Source: an uncultured Zoogloea sp. (GTDB taxonomy: Bacteria > Pseudomonadota > Gammaproteobacteria > Burkholderiales > Rhodocyclaceae). From it: 64,000 nucleotides of DNA. The position numbers were made by a program, and so were the translations under genes. The stretch is taken from NCBI GenBank assembly GCA_937967645.1, contig CALBTT010000185.1:1-64000 (forward strand). Reading direction: 5' to 3'. Shown here piece after piece: positions 1 to 7,934 of the stretch (the stretch's first letter is position 1; every line of letters begins with the position of its first letter). The notes under the pieces are model-generated. The model searched no databases, was not told where the DNA came from, and was given only the letters and a program-made list of their open reading frames with translations.

Positions 1-569
1 GCGCCCTGGTGCAGGGTGTTCCACCACTTCACCGAGAAATAGATGATCGGCACGTTGATTACGCCCACCAGGGCCACGATGGCGCCGGCCTTGTCGGCCC
101 GCCGGGGGTCGTCGATGGCCGAGGTGAGGGCGATGTAGCCGATGTAGAGGAAGAACAGGATCAGCTCGGAGGTGAGGCGCGCATCCCAGACCCACCAGGC
201 GCCCCACATGGGCTTGCCCCACAGGGCGCCGGTCCACAGGGACAGGAAGGCGAACAGGGCACCGGTGGGGGCCAGGGCGGAGCTCATCATGCCCGACAGG
301 CGGGTGTTGAAGGTGATCCCGATGGCCGCCCAGAAGGCCATCACGCAGTAGATGAACATGGACATCCACGACGCGGGCACATGGATGAAGATGATCCGGT
401 AGCCCTCCCCCTGCTGGAAGTCGGTGGGAGCAACGAAGAAGCTGATCCACAGGCCGACGACGCACAGCACGCTGGCGAGGCCGGCGAACCAGGGCCACAG
501 GTTACCCGCCAGGGGGTAGAAGCTGGAGGGCGAGGCGAACTTGAACCAGTTGATCAGACGCTGACTCAT
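1..569 (-). CDS. ccmC: Heme exporter protein CcmC (partial, C-terminus beyond window edge)
   Basis: Inner-membrane subunit of the system I cytochrome c maturation pathway; it presents heme to CcmE in the periplasm. Reading from an ATG at 569, the protein shows hydrophobic segments, the tryptophan-rich WGAWWVWDARLTS signature that defines the CcmC heme-handling family, and two histidines in the expected loops (IFIHVPASW before the signature and WWNTLHQG near the cut end). It follows ccmB by about 30 bases and ccmA upstream, the usual ccmABC order, so one transcript is likely. The reading frame is open at base 1, so the last part is missing only because the window stops there. Confidence 0.95.
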   Translation of the reverse strand, partial: MSQRLINWFKFASPSSFYPLAGNLWPWFAGLASVLCVVGLWISFFVAPTDFQQGEGYRIIFIHVPASWMSMFIYCVMAFWAAIGITFNTRLSGMMSSALAPTGALFAFLSLWTGALWGKPMWGAWWVWDARLTSELILFFLYIGYIALTSAIDDPRRADKAGAIVALVGVINVPIIYFSVKWWNTLHQG

Positions 570-599
570 GGGGTGATCCGGTTGGGTTGGAGCGAGTGC

Positions 600-1265
600 C
601 TATTCGAGCGCAATGCGCAGGGCTGCGGTGGCGGCCCAGGGCGCAAAGAACACGCCCAGAGCGAGCAGGGCTCCGAGCAGGGACAGATGGCCGGCTGCGC
701 CCAGCCCGGCCAGATCGGCCTCCACGGCACCCGCGCCGAAAATCAGGGCCGGAATATACAGGGGCAGCACCAGCAGGGACAGCAGTACGCCACCGCCGCG
801 CACGCCCAGGGTCAGGGCGGCACCGATCGCCCCCACCAGGGACAGCACCGGGGTGCCCAGCAGCAGGCTGATCATCAGGATGCCGAGGGAGCGTGCCGAC
901 AGGTCGAACTGCAGGCCCAGCACCGGCGCCAGCAGTACCAGCGGCAGGCCGGCAGTCAGCCAGTGGGCGAGTACCTTGCCGCTGACCAGCAGGGCCAGCG
1001 GAGTAGGAGACAGGCTCATCTGCTCCAGGGTTCCATCCTGGTGGTCGGCGGCGAACAGGCGGTTGAGGGACAGCATGGCCGCCAGCAGCGCGGCGACCCA
1101 CAGTACGCCCGGCGCGATGCGGCGCAGGGTGGCGGACTCCGGGCCGATGCCCAGGGGGAACAGGCTGACCACGATCATGAAGAAGAACAGGGCGGTGAAC
1201 ACTTCGCTCTTGCGTCGGGCGGCCAGCAGCAGGTCGCGTCGGACGATGGCCAGGAAGGCGTTCAT
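600..1265 (-). CDS. ccmB: Heme exporter protein CcmB
   Basis: Membrane subunit of the CcmAB(C) ABC-type complex that drives release of holo-CcmE during c-type cytochrome assembly. The protein is 221 residues, normal for CcmB (about 220), with a short basic N-terminus followed by six hydrophobic segments and the conserved stretch FAADHQDGTLEQ around residues 71-82, typical of this family. The start codon overlaps the ccmA stop as ATGA, indicating translational coupling within the ccmABC operon. No anomaly seen. Confidence 0.95.
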   Translation of the reverse strand: MNAFLAIVRRDLLLAARRKSEVFTALFFFMIVVSLFPLGIGPESATLRRIAPGVLWVAALLAAMLSLNRLFAADHQDGTLEQMSLSPTPLALLVSGKVLAHWLTAGLPLVLLAPVLGLQFDLSARSLGILMISLLLGTPVLSLVGAIGAALTLGVRGGGVLLSLLVLPLYIPALIFGAGAVEADLAGLGAAGHLSLLGALLALGVFFAPWAATAALRIALE

Positions 1266-1903
1266 GCTGCAACCTCGCGGGGGGCGGCCGGGGCGCCGAG
1301 GCGCAGGCTGGCCCCGCTGCCCGCCAGCTGCACGGCCTGGTGGCTGGTGAAGATCAGCATGCCGCCGCGGGACAGGTGGTCATCCAGGATGCTGCAGAGC
1401 TGGGCCACGGCGGCCACGTCGAGGGCCACGAAGGGTTCGTCCATGATCCACAGGCGGGCCTGGCTGCACAGCAGGCGGGCCAGCGCGACCCGGCGCTTCT
1501 GGCCCTGGGAGAGCACCCGGGCAGGCAGGTCCTCGCGGCCCTTCAGGCCGATCCGGCGCAGTGCCGTCATGGCGGTGGCTTCGTCGAGGGGCCGGCCGGC
1601 CACCGCGGCGGCGGTCTGCAGGTTCTCGAGGGCGGACAGGTCTTCCTTGATGGCGGGCGCGTGGCCGAGGTAGAGCAGGCGGGCATGGTAGTCGTCGCGC
1701 ACTTCGGCGACGGGGCGCCCCTCCCATTCGATCAGGCCGTCCGCTGCGGGGGCGAGGCCGGCCAGGATGCGCAGCAGGCTGGTCTTGCCGGCGCCGTTGG
1801 CCCCCTCAACCTGTAGCCATTGGCCCGGGGAGACGCACAGGTCTACCGCCGAGAAGAGTCGGCGGTCGCCGCGATCGCAGGCCAGACCGTGGGCACGGAG
1901 CAT
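1262..1903 (-). CDS. ccmA: Heme exporter ATP-binding protein CcmA
   Basis: Cytoplasmic ATPase subunit of the cytochrome c maturation ABC complex with CcmB. The protein has 213 residues. Walker A GANGAGKTS lies at residues 34-42, the ABC signature LSQGQKRR near 131-138, and Walker B LWIMDEP follows. Its stop overlaps the ccmB start. It is the first ccm gene of the block, and the roughly 120 bases upstream, before the ParA-like gene on the same strand, contain a GC-rich inverted repeat that could end the preceding transcript. Confidence 0.95.
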   Translation of the reverse strand: MLRAHGLACDRGDRRLFSAVDLCVSPGQWLQVEGANGAGKTSLLRILAGLAPAADGLIEWEGRPVAEVRDDYHARLLYLGHAPAIKEDLSALENLQTAAAVAGRPLDEATAMTALRRIGLKGREDLPARVLSQGQKRRVALARLLCSQARLWIMDEPFVALDVAAVAQLCSILDDHLSRGGMLIFTSHQAVQLAGSGASLRLGAPAAPREVAA

Positions 1904-1946
1904 GGAAGGAGAAGCCGGGAAGTCTTGGGACGGCGCATTCTGCCCG

Positions 1947-1962
1947 ACCCACCCCGGTGGGT
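1947..1962. repeat. Perfect inverted repeat upstream of ccmA
   Basis: The 16 bases at 1947-1962 have arms ACCCACC and GGTGGGT around a CC centre. It sits between the ParA-like gene stop (2022) and the ccmA start (1903), both on the minus strand. No clear T-run follows on either strand, so it is a weak terminator candidate or possibly an operator. Confidence 0.4.
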
Positions 1963-2021
1963 AAACCGGCTAAGTCAATGAAACGCGCTCAAGGCGGAAG
2001 CCGCCGGCACGACGGCCCCCG

Positions 2022-2729
2022 TCAGTGGCGGGCGGTGCTGGCGTAGCCTTCGGGCAGCACGGTGGGCGGCGGAGAGCCCGCGGCTTCGCTGTGCTCCCGT
2101 GAGGCACCGGGGGGATTGGCCGCATCGCCGACCTCGAGGATGTCCAGCACCTGGCGGGCGAGGGCGCGGCAGGCATTGCCCAGGTTGGAGGGCAGGCCTT
2201 CGGGGATGGACTTCTGCAGCAACTGCTTGGAGGCCGACAGGCTCGGCACGGGGAGCAGCAGCCGATGCTTGTGCTCGCCCAGGATCTGGGCAACGGCGCG
2301 GTCGGCGGCGTCCCGCGCCCAGGCGTTGGTGGGCCACTGGGAGGGCAGGCCGTAGGCGTGGCTGAAGTCCTGCAGGTCGCGCAGCACGGTGCGGAGGTCT
2401 TCGTGGGACTCCCGGAAGGGCAGCAGCACGATGTCGGCCAGGCCGTTGAGGGTGCGGTCCACCTCGGCGCGGTTGCCGCCGCCGTCGATCACCCCGATCC
2501 AGCCCTGCATGGTGCGCAGCTTGCCGACCACCTTGTGCAGGGCCTCCGGTGTACGCGCATCGGCGGTCACGTAGCGGCGCCCATCCGGCGTCAGGGGCTC
2601 CCGGGAGGTGTCCGTCAGCACGCAGGCCGAGCGATGGCCGAGCAGGCCGAGCCCCTGGCAGAGCATGTGGGACAGGGTCGTCTTGCCGGTGCCGCCCTTG
2701 TTGCCGATGATGCAGATGATCCGGGACAT
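2022..2729 (-). CDS. Orphan ParA/MinD-like ATPase
   Basis: A 235-residue P-loop ATPase of the ParA/MinD superfamily. The deviant Walker A KGGTGKTT, with the signature lysine at residue 11, is at 11-18. The Walker B region reads GVIDGGGN instead of the usual hydrophobic-D-x-P/T-x, and LPFRESHED follows where switch residues are expected. Members of this superfamily position DNA or protein cargo using ATP-dependent dimerisation. There is no ParB, mobilisation or replication gene beside it, and its neighbours (ccm genes, a methyltransferase) give no clear clue. The last 30 residues are Pro/Ser/Gly rich and probably disordered. Its cargo cannot be named from the sequence. Confidence 0.8.
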   Translation of the reverse strand: MSRIICIIGNKGGTGKTTLSHMLCQGLGLLGHRSACVLTDTSREPLTPDGRRYVTADARTPEALHKVVGKLRTMQGWIGVIDGGGNRAEVDRTLNGLADIVLLPFRESHEDLRTVLRDLQDFSHAYGLPSQWPTNAWARDAADRAVAQILGEHKHRLLLPVPSLSASKQLLQKSIPEGLPSNLGNACRALARQVLDILEVGDAANPPGASREHSEAAGSPPPTVLPEGYASTARH

Positions 2730-2812
2730 GGTGATTACCTCGTGCTGAACGCAGGACGCGATGACAACATTATTCGGCCACTAACGGCAGCGCGGCGCCC
2801 GGAATTGAGGGG

Positions 2813-3601
2813 CTATCCACCGGTAATTCCCGATTTCTGCCGATAGGCCGGCCCGGCCGGCAGATAGCAGTACAGGCGGGTGCGCCGTCGGTCATTCACT
2901 TCGACCACCGTTTCGGGCTTCACGCCCTCGACCGGGAAGCTGTTGCTCACCAGCAGGGTGCCGGGCCGCATCTCCGCGCAGGCTTTGTCCCAGACCCGGG
3001 CCATCGGCACCGGCGAGAGGAAGGCATAGACCAGGTCGTAGTCGCGCCAGGGGATCTGGAAAAAGTCGCCACGGGCCAGGCTGATGGTGGGCTGGCGGCG
3101 GCTCAGCAGGCGCGACAGGGCGTAGGGCGCGGGGGCGGCTTCGATGCCCTCCAGGCGGCAGTCGGGGCGCAGGCGGGCCAGTGGGCGCAGCAGGGACCCT
3201 GTGCCGCTGCCCAGGTCGAGCAGCCGGCCCGGCCGGCCGCGGGGCAGCAGGTCGGCCACGGCGGTGGCGGTGCGGCGGTTGGACAGGAACAGCGGAACCT
3301 GGGTGCGGAAGCTGCTCCAGAACACCAGGGCCAGCCCGATGAAGGCCGCCAGGTACCAGCCCGGGGCGATGCGGAACTGCAGCGAGGCCACCACCAGGGG
3401 AAGGAAGCCCAGGTGGATCCAGCGCCACCAGGGCGCGCTGCGCAGCAGGATGGCCGCCAGGGTGGCGCCGGCCGCCTGGACGGTGACCAGCGGCCAGATC
3501 CCGGCCGGCAGCAGGCCGCTGCGACCGACGCCGAAGGCCAGCGCCGCGCCGGCGAGCTGGGCGAGGAGGGCTTTGAGGGCGGGCGGGAGGCTGCTGTGCA
3601 T
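2813..3601 (-). CDS. Membrane-anchored class I SAM-dependent methyltransferase
   Basis: A 262-residue protein whose first ~100 residues hold about four hydrophobic segments, followed by a soluble class I methyltransferase domain. The SAM-binding motif LLDLGSGTGSLL is near residues 130-141 and an acidic motif IV-like DLVYAFLSPVPM is near 207-218. The order (membrane region first, Rossmann domain second) suggests the enzyme faces the cytoplasm while tethered to the inner membrane. The substrate is unknown. It ends about 80 bases before the ParA-like gene on the same strand and begins just downstream of a GNAT gene, so the three may be cotranscribed. Confidence 0.75.
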   Translation of the reverse strand: MHSSLPPALKALLAQLAGAALAFGVGRSGLLPAGIWPLVTVQAAGATLAAILLRSAPWWRWIHLGFLPLVVASLQFRIAPGWYLAAFIGLALVFWSSFRTQVPLFLSNRRTATAVADLLPRGRPGRLLDLGSGTGSLLRPLARLRPDCRLEGIEAAPAPYALSRLLSRRQPTISLARGDFFQIPWRDYDLVYAFLSPVPMARVWDKACAEMRPGTLLVSNSFPVEGVKPETVVEVNDRRRTRLYCYLPAGPAYRQKSGITGG

Positions 3602-3625
3602 GGTCCGGCGGGGGATGACGCCGCC

Positions 3626-4021
3626 TCAGCGGGCGCGCCGGACGATGAAGCCGTTGGTCACCGGCTCGAAGCCCAGTCGCGGGTAGAAATCCATGGCCTC
3701 GGGGGCCGACAGCAGGATGATGGACACCTCTTCACCCAGCAGCGCCCGGGTGCGTTCGACCAGCTCGCGGCCGATGCCCTGGTGCTGGCAGGCCTGGTCC
3801 ACCGCCAGGTCGGACAGGTAGCAGCAGTAGCTGAAGTCGGTCAGGGCCCGGCACACCCCGACCAGCCGCTCGCCCTCCCAGGCGGACAGGACCCGGTTGG
3901 ACTGGGCAAACATGCGGCCGATCCGTGCCGCATCGTCGATGGGGCGCCGGATGCCGGATGCCTGGAAGACGCGGACGATGTCCTCGGTGCGCAGGGGAAC
4001 GTCGCGACGGTAGTCGATCAT
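3626..4021 (-). CDS. GNAT-family N-acetyltransferase
   Basis: A 131-residue acyl-CoA N-acyltransferase of the GNAT fold. The acetyl-CoA pyrophosphate-binding loop is QHQGIGRELVERT, following a beta-strand with LSDLAVDQAC. The start is the ATG at 4021 (MIDYRRDV). An in-frame extension up to 4138 would run through an intergenic repeat and encodes an Arg-rich tail unlike a GNAT N-terminus, so I reject it. It lies 24 bases upstream of the membrane methyltransferase on the same strand. The substrate is unknown. Confidence 0.85.
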   Translation of the reverse strand: MIDYRRDVPLRTEDIVRVFQASGIRRPIDDAARIGRMFAQSNRVLSAWEGERLVGVCRALTDFSYCCYLSDLAVDQACQHQGIGRELVERTRALLGEEVSIILLSAPEAMDFYPRLGFEPVTNGFIVRRAR

Positions 4022-4082
4022 GATGCTGCAGCGCAGGAAAAGCAGACGACGGGGAGCATACCGGACTCCCCGTTGTCTGCGG

Positions 4083-4182
4083 CAGCGGGGAGCGTGGGGG
4101 CCTCTTTCATCGCCGGGCCGTCCCAAGATGAAAGGCACCCCCTCGGGGGGCAGCGAGCCGCGTTAGCGGGGAGCGTGGGGGC
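4083..4182. repeat. Intergenic repeat element: direct repeats flanking a GC hairpin
   Basis: Two identical 18-base direct repeats, AGCGGGGAGCGTGGGGGC, lie at 4083-4100 and 4165-4182, separated by 64 bases. That spacer contains the GC-rich hairpin CACCCCCTCGGGGGGC near 4136-4151. The element fills the gap between the indolepyruvate oxidoreductase stop and the GNAT start on the minus strand. Its look resembles dispersed intergenic elements of betaproteobacterial genomes (from memory, not searched). It could act as a terminator or be a MITE/REP-like unit. Confidence 0.6.
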
Positions 4183-4186
4183 TACC

Positions 4187-7100
4187 TCAAGCCGCGCGGC
4201 TGGCGGCGCTGCCCGGGGGGCCGAGGCGGGCCAGCAGGCTTTCCCGGCGCGGTGCCACCCGGGCCATGGCGGCGGCCTTGATGTGGCCGAAGCCGCGGAT
4301 CTCCTCGGGCAGGCTGGCCAGTTCCACTACCAGCGCCAGGCGTTCCGCATTGAGGCCTTCCAGGACGCCCAGCAGATCGGCCTCGTACTGGTCGATGAGT
4401 TGCCGTTCCGCCTTGCGCTCCGGATGGTAGCCAAAGGGGTCGAAGGCGGTGCCGCGCAGGCGCCGGAAGCGGGCCAGCCACTTGAAGGCGGTGAGCATCC
4501 AGGGCCCGAAGACCAGCTTGCGGATGCGTCCGGAGTCCGGGTCCGGGCGGGCCAGGAAGGTCGGCGCCAGGTGGAAGTGCAGCTTGAAGTCGCCTTCGAA
4601 GCCGGCGTCCACCGCCTCCCGGAAAGCAGGGTCGCTGTACAGCCGGGCGACCTCGTACTCGTCCTTGTAGGCCATCAGCTTGTAGAAGTAGCGGGCGACG
4701 GCCTCGCCCAGGCGCTCGCTGCCCAGGGGAGCCTCGGCAGCCCGCACCCGGGCCACCAGGTCGGTGTAGCGCCGGGCGTAGGCGGCGTCCTGGTAGTCGG
4801 TGAGCAGGGCGGCGCGGCGGGCGATGCGGTCATCCAGGGTTTCCGGGCGGATCGGGATGACCGGCGCCGGGCTGACTTCCCGCTCCACCGCGCGCAGGTC
4901 CACGGCGGCGCGGCGACCCCACAGCAAGGCCTTGCGGTTCATCTCGACGGCCGCGCCGTTGAGTTCGATGGCTTTGTCCAGGCTGGCGGCGCTGACCGGC
5001 ACCCAGCCGCGCTGCCAGGCATAGCCGAGCAGGAACAGGTTGGTGGCGATGGCGTCGCCCATCAGGCGGGTGGCCAGGTGCTGGGCGTCGAGGAAGTCGC
5101 AGCCCTCCCGGCCCACCGCTTCGACGATGGCCGCCTGCATTTTCTCCAGGGGGAACTGCCAGTCCGGGTTGCGGGTGAACTCGGAGGTCGGGGTCTCGGC
5201 GCAGTTCACCACGCCCCGGGTGCGCCCGACCGCCATCTTGGCCAGGGCGTCGACGCTGGCAGTGACCACCACGTCGCCGCCGATCACCGCATTGGCCTCG
5301 CCGGCGGCGATGCGCACGGCGTGCAGGTCTTCGGGGCGGTCGGCGATGCGGATGTGGCTGAACACCGAGCCCCCCTTCTGGGCCAGGCCGGTCATGTCGA
5401 GCACGGTGACGCCCTTGCCGTCCAGATGGGCGGCCATTCCGATCAGCGCGCCGATGGTCACCACGCCGGTGCCGCCGACGCCGGTGACCAGGATGCCCCA
5501 GGGCTCCCGGGTGGCCGGCAGATGCGGCGCCGGCAGCGGGCCGAAGCGGCTGTCGTCGGCGAACATGGCGCGGCCCTTGCGCACCCGGCCGCCCTCGATG
5601 GTGACGAAGCTCGGGCAGAAGCCGTTCATGCAGGAGTAGTCCTTGTTGCAGGCTGACTGGTCGATCTGGCGCTTGCGGCCGAACTCGGTCTCCACCGGCA
5701 GGATGGCCATGCAGTTGGATTCCCGGCCGCAGTCGCCGCAGCCCTCGCAGACGGCCTCGTTGATGAAGACGCGGGTCTGCGGGTCGGGGTAGGTGCCGCG
5801 CTTCCGGCGCCGGCGCTTCTCGGCGGCGCAGGTCTGGTCGAAGACCAGGGCCGACACGCCGGGGGTGGTGCGCAGCTCGCGCTGGATCACCTCCAGCTCG
5901 TCCCGGTGACGGATCGCCACACCGTGGGGGATGTCGGCCACGTGCCAGGGGCGGTCGGTGCCGTCGGTGACCAGCACGATGGTGCCGACCCCTTCGCCCT
6001 GCAGCTGGCGCAGCAGCTTGGGTACGCTCAGGTCGCCGTCCACCGGCTGGCCGCCGGTCATGGCCACGGCATCGTTGTAGAGGATCTTGTAGGTGATGCC
6101 GCTACCCTGCGGCCCGCTGCCGCCCGGGCGGTTGAAGGCCGCGACGGCCTGGCGGATGGCCAGCAGGCCGGAGTGGAAGTAGGTGCCGTCGCCCAGGTTG
6201 GCGAAGATGTGCGGTTCGTCGAGGAAGGGGGCCTGGCCGACCCAGGGCACGCCCTCGCCGCCCATGTGGGTGAAGGTGCCGGTGTGGCGGTCGGGCATGA
6301 AGGTGGCCATGTAGTGGCAGCCGATGCCGGCCATCGCACGGCTGCCCTCGGGCACCACGGTGGAGGTGTTGTGCGGGCAGCCCGGGCAGAAGGTGGGGAC
6401 CCGGTCGATGGCGAAGACACGCCGCCCCAGGGCCGCCTCCTTGGCCTGCAGGAAGGCCAGGCGGGCCTCGATGCGTTCGGAAGTGAAGAAGCGTCCGATG
6501 CGTGCGGCGATGACCCGCGCGATCATCGCCGGGGTCAGTTCGCCGGCGGCCGGCAGCAGCCACTGGCCGTGGTCGACGGTGGCCCGGCCATCCGCACCGA
6601 GGGTGCTGAGGAGCGACCATTCGCCCTTCTCGTCGAACTTGCCGATGACCCGTGGGCGCACGTCCTCGCGCCAGTTGTAGAGCTCTTCCTTGAGCTGGTA
6701 CTCGATCAGCTGGCGCTTCTCCTCGATCACCAGGATCTCGTCCAGTCCCTCGGCGAAGTGGCGCACGCCCTCGGCCTCGAGCGGCCACACCATGCCCACC
6801 TTGTACAGGCGGATGCCGATCTCGGCAGCGAGGGCCTCGTCGATGCCCAGGTCGTCGAAGGCTTGGCGCACGTCCAGATAGCTCTTGCCGGCGGTGATGA
6901 TGCCCAGGCGGGGTTGGGGCGAATCGATGATGACGCGGTTCAGGCCATTGGCCCGGCAGTAGGCCAGCGCGGCATACAGCTTGGCATGGAGCAGGCGCTT
7001 TTCCTGCTGAAGGGGCGGATCAGGCCAGCGGATGTTGAGGCCGTCTGGCGGCAGGGCGAAGTCCTCGGGGATCTTCGTGGTGACGCGCAGCGGGTCCACA

Positions 7101-7771
7101 TCCACCGAGGCCGAGGTCTCCACCGTGTCGGCCAGCGCCTTGAAGGCCACCCAGCAGCCGGAATAGCGCGACAGGGCCCAGCCATGCACGCCGAAGTCGA
7201 GATACTCCTGCACCCCGGCCGGGGCCAGCACCGGCATCATCATCGACTTGAAGAAGTGGTCGGTCTGGTGGGGCAGGGTGGACGACTTGGCCGCGTGGTC
7301 GTCGCCGGCGATCACCAGCACGCCGCCGTATTGCGAGCTGCCCGCCGCGTTGGCATGGCGGAACACGTCACCGCAGCGGTCTACCCCCGGCCCCTTGCCG
7401 TACCACATGGCAAACACGCCCTGCACGCGGGCCTTGGCTGACAGGGCGACCTGCTGGCTGCCCCACACGGAGGTGGCGGCCATGTCCTCGTTGATGCCCG
7501 GCTGGAAGACGATGTCGTGGCTGGCCAGGTGCTCCCTGGCCTTCCACAGGGACTGGTCGAGCCCGCCGAGGGGCGAGCCCCGGTAGCCGGAGACGAAGCC
7601 GGCGGTGTTCAGGCCGGCGGCCCGGTCGCGGTCCCGCTGGATCATCAGGAGGCGCACCAGCGCCTGGTAGCCGGTCAGGTAGACCCGGCCGGAGGTGGCG
7701 TATTTGCTGTCGATCAGCGCATTGCCTGCGCCGGAGGGGGAGAGTGCGGGGACGGGGTCCTGCTCGGCCAT
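4187..7771 (-). CDS. Indolepyruvate:ferredoxin oxidoreductase, fused alpha-gamma type
   Basis: An enzyme of 1194 residues that oxidatively decarboxylates indolepyruvate and other arylpyruvates to the acyl-CoA using TPP, CoA and ferredoxin, in aromatic amino-acid catabolism. An N-terminal pyrimidine-binding domain comes first, then a TPP domain with CPGCPHNTST. A ferredoxin-like cysteine cluster (CEGCGDCGRESNC and then CNKDYSC) follows near two thirds of the chain, and a C-terminal gamma domain has GVGGTGVVTIGALIG. This fused architecture and length match proteobacterial enzymes rather than the two-subunit archaeal ones. The start is the ATG at 7771, preceded by GAGGAG. It appears to be a single-gene unit. 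Confidence 0.9.
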   Translation of the reverse strand: MAEQDPVPALSPSGAGNALIDSKYATSGRVYLTGYQALVRLLMIQRDRDRAAGLNTAGFVSGYRGSPLGGLDQSLWKAREHLASHDIVFQPGINEDMAATSVWGSQQVALSAKARVQGVFAMWYGKGPGVDRCGDVFRHANAAGSSQYGGVLVIAGDDHAAKSSTLPHQTDHFFKSMMMPVLAPAGVQEYLDFGVHGWALSRYSGCWVAFKALADTVETSASVDVDPLRVTTKIPEDFALPPDGLNIRWPDPPLQQEKRLLHAKLYAALAYCRANGLNRVIIDSPQPRLGIITAGKSYLDVRQAFDDLGIDEALAAEIGIRLYKVGMVWPLEAEGVRHFAEGLDEILVIEEKRQLIEYQLKEELYNWREDVRPRVIGKFDEKGEWSLLSTLGADGRATVDHGQWLLPAAGELTPAMIARVIAARIGRFFTSERIEARLAFLQAKEAALGRRVFAIDRVPTFCPGCPHNTSTVVPEGSRAMAGIGCHYMATFMPDRHTGTFTHMGGEGVPWVGQAPFLDEPHIFANLGDGTYFHSGLLAIRQAVAAFNRPGGSGPQGSGITYKILYNDAVAMTGGQPVDGDLSVPKLLRQLQGEGVGTIVLVTDGTDRPWHVADIPHGVAIRHRDELEVIQRELRTTPGVSALVFDQTCAAEKRRRRKRGTYPDPQTRVFINEAVCEGCGDCGRESNCMAILPVETEFGRKRQIDQSACNKDYSCMNGFCPSFVTIEGGRVRKGRAMFADDSRFGPLPAPHLPATREPWGILVTGVGGTGVVTIGALIGMAAHLDGKGVTVLDMTGLAQKGGSVFSHIRIADRPEDLHAVRIAAGEANAVIGGDVVVTASVDALAKMAVGRTRGVVNCAETPTSEFTRNPDWQFPLEKMQAAIVEAVGREGCDFLDAQHLATRLMGDAIATNLFLLGYAWQRGWVPVSAASLDKAIELNGAAVEMNRKALLWGRRAAVDLRAVEREVSPAPVIPIRPETLDDRIARRAALLTDYQDAAYARRYTDLVARVRAAEAPLGSERLGEAVARYFYKLMAYKDEYEVARLYSDPAFREAVDAGFEGDFKLHFHLAPTFLARPDPDSGRIRKLVFGPWMLTAFKWLARFRRLRGTAFDPFGYHPERKAERQLIDQYEADLLGVLEGLNAERLALVVELASLPEEIRGFGHIKAAAMARVAPRRESLLARLGPPGSAASRAA

Positions 7772-7934
7772 GATGGGGCTCCTCACAAAAATCGTGTTCT
7801 TGATCTGTGTGCGGCAAGCGCCTTGTGGGCCTGGCCGCGGAGGTGCTGCAAGGGCGAGTCTGGCTGCCAGGGAGCGGCAGCTCAATCCTTGGATACCCTG
7901 ATGGCGTGAGGGTTCCGGTGCTGCGGATGGAGAG

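Noticed and set aside
9..1673. Plus-strand open frame of 554 codons across the ccm block
   Set aside because: Antisense to three well-supported ccm genes.
3413..7441. Long plus-strand open frames opposite the indolepyruvate oxidoreductase gene
   Set aside because: Shadows of a conserved enzyme gene; compositional bias only.
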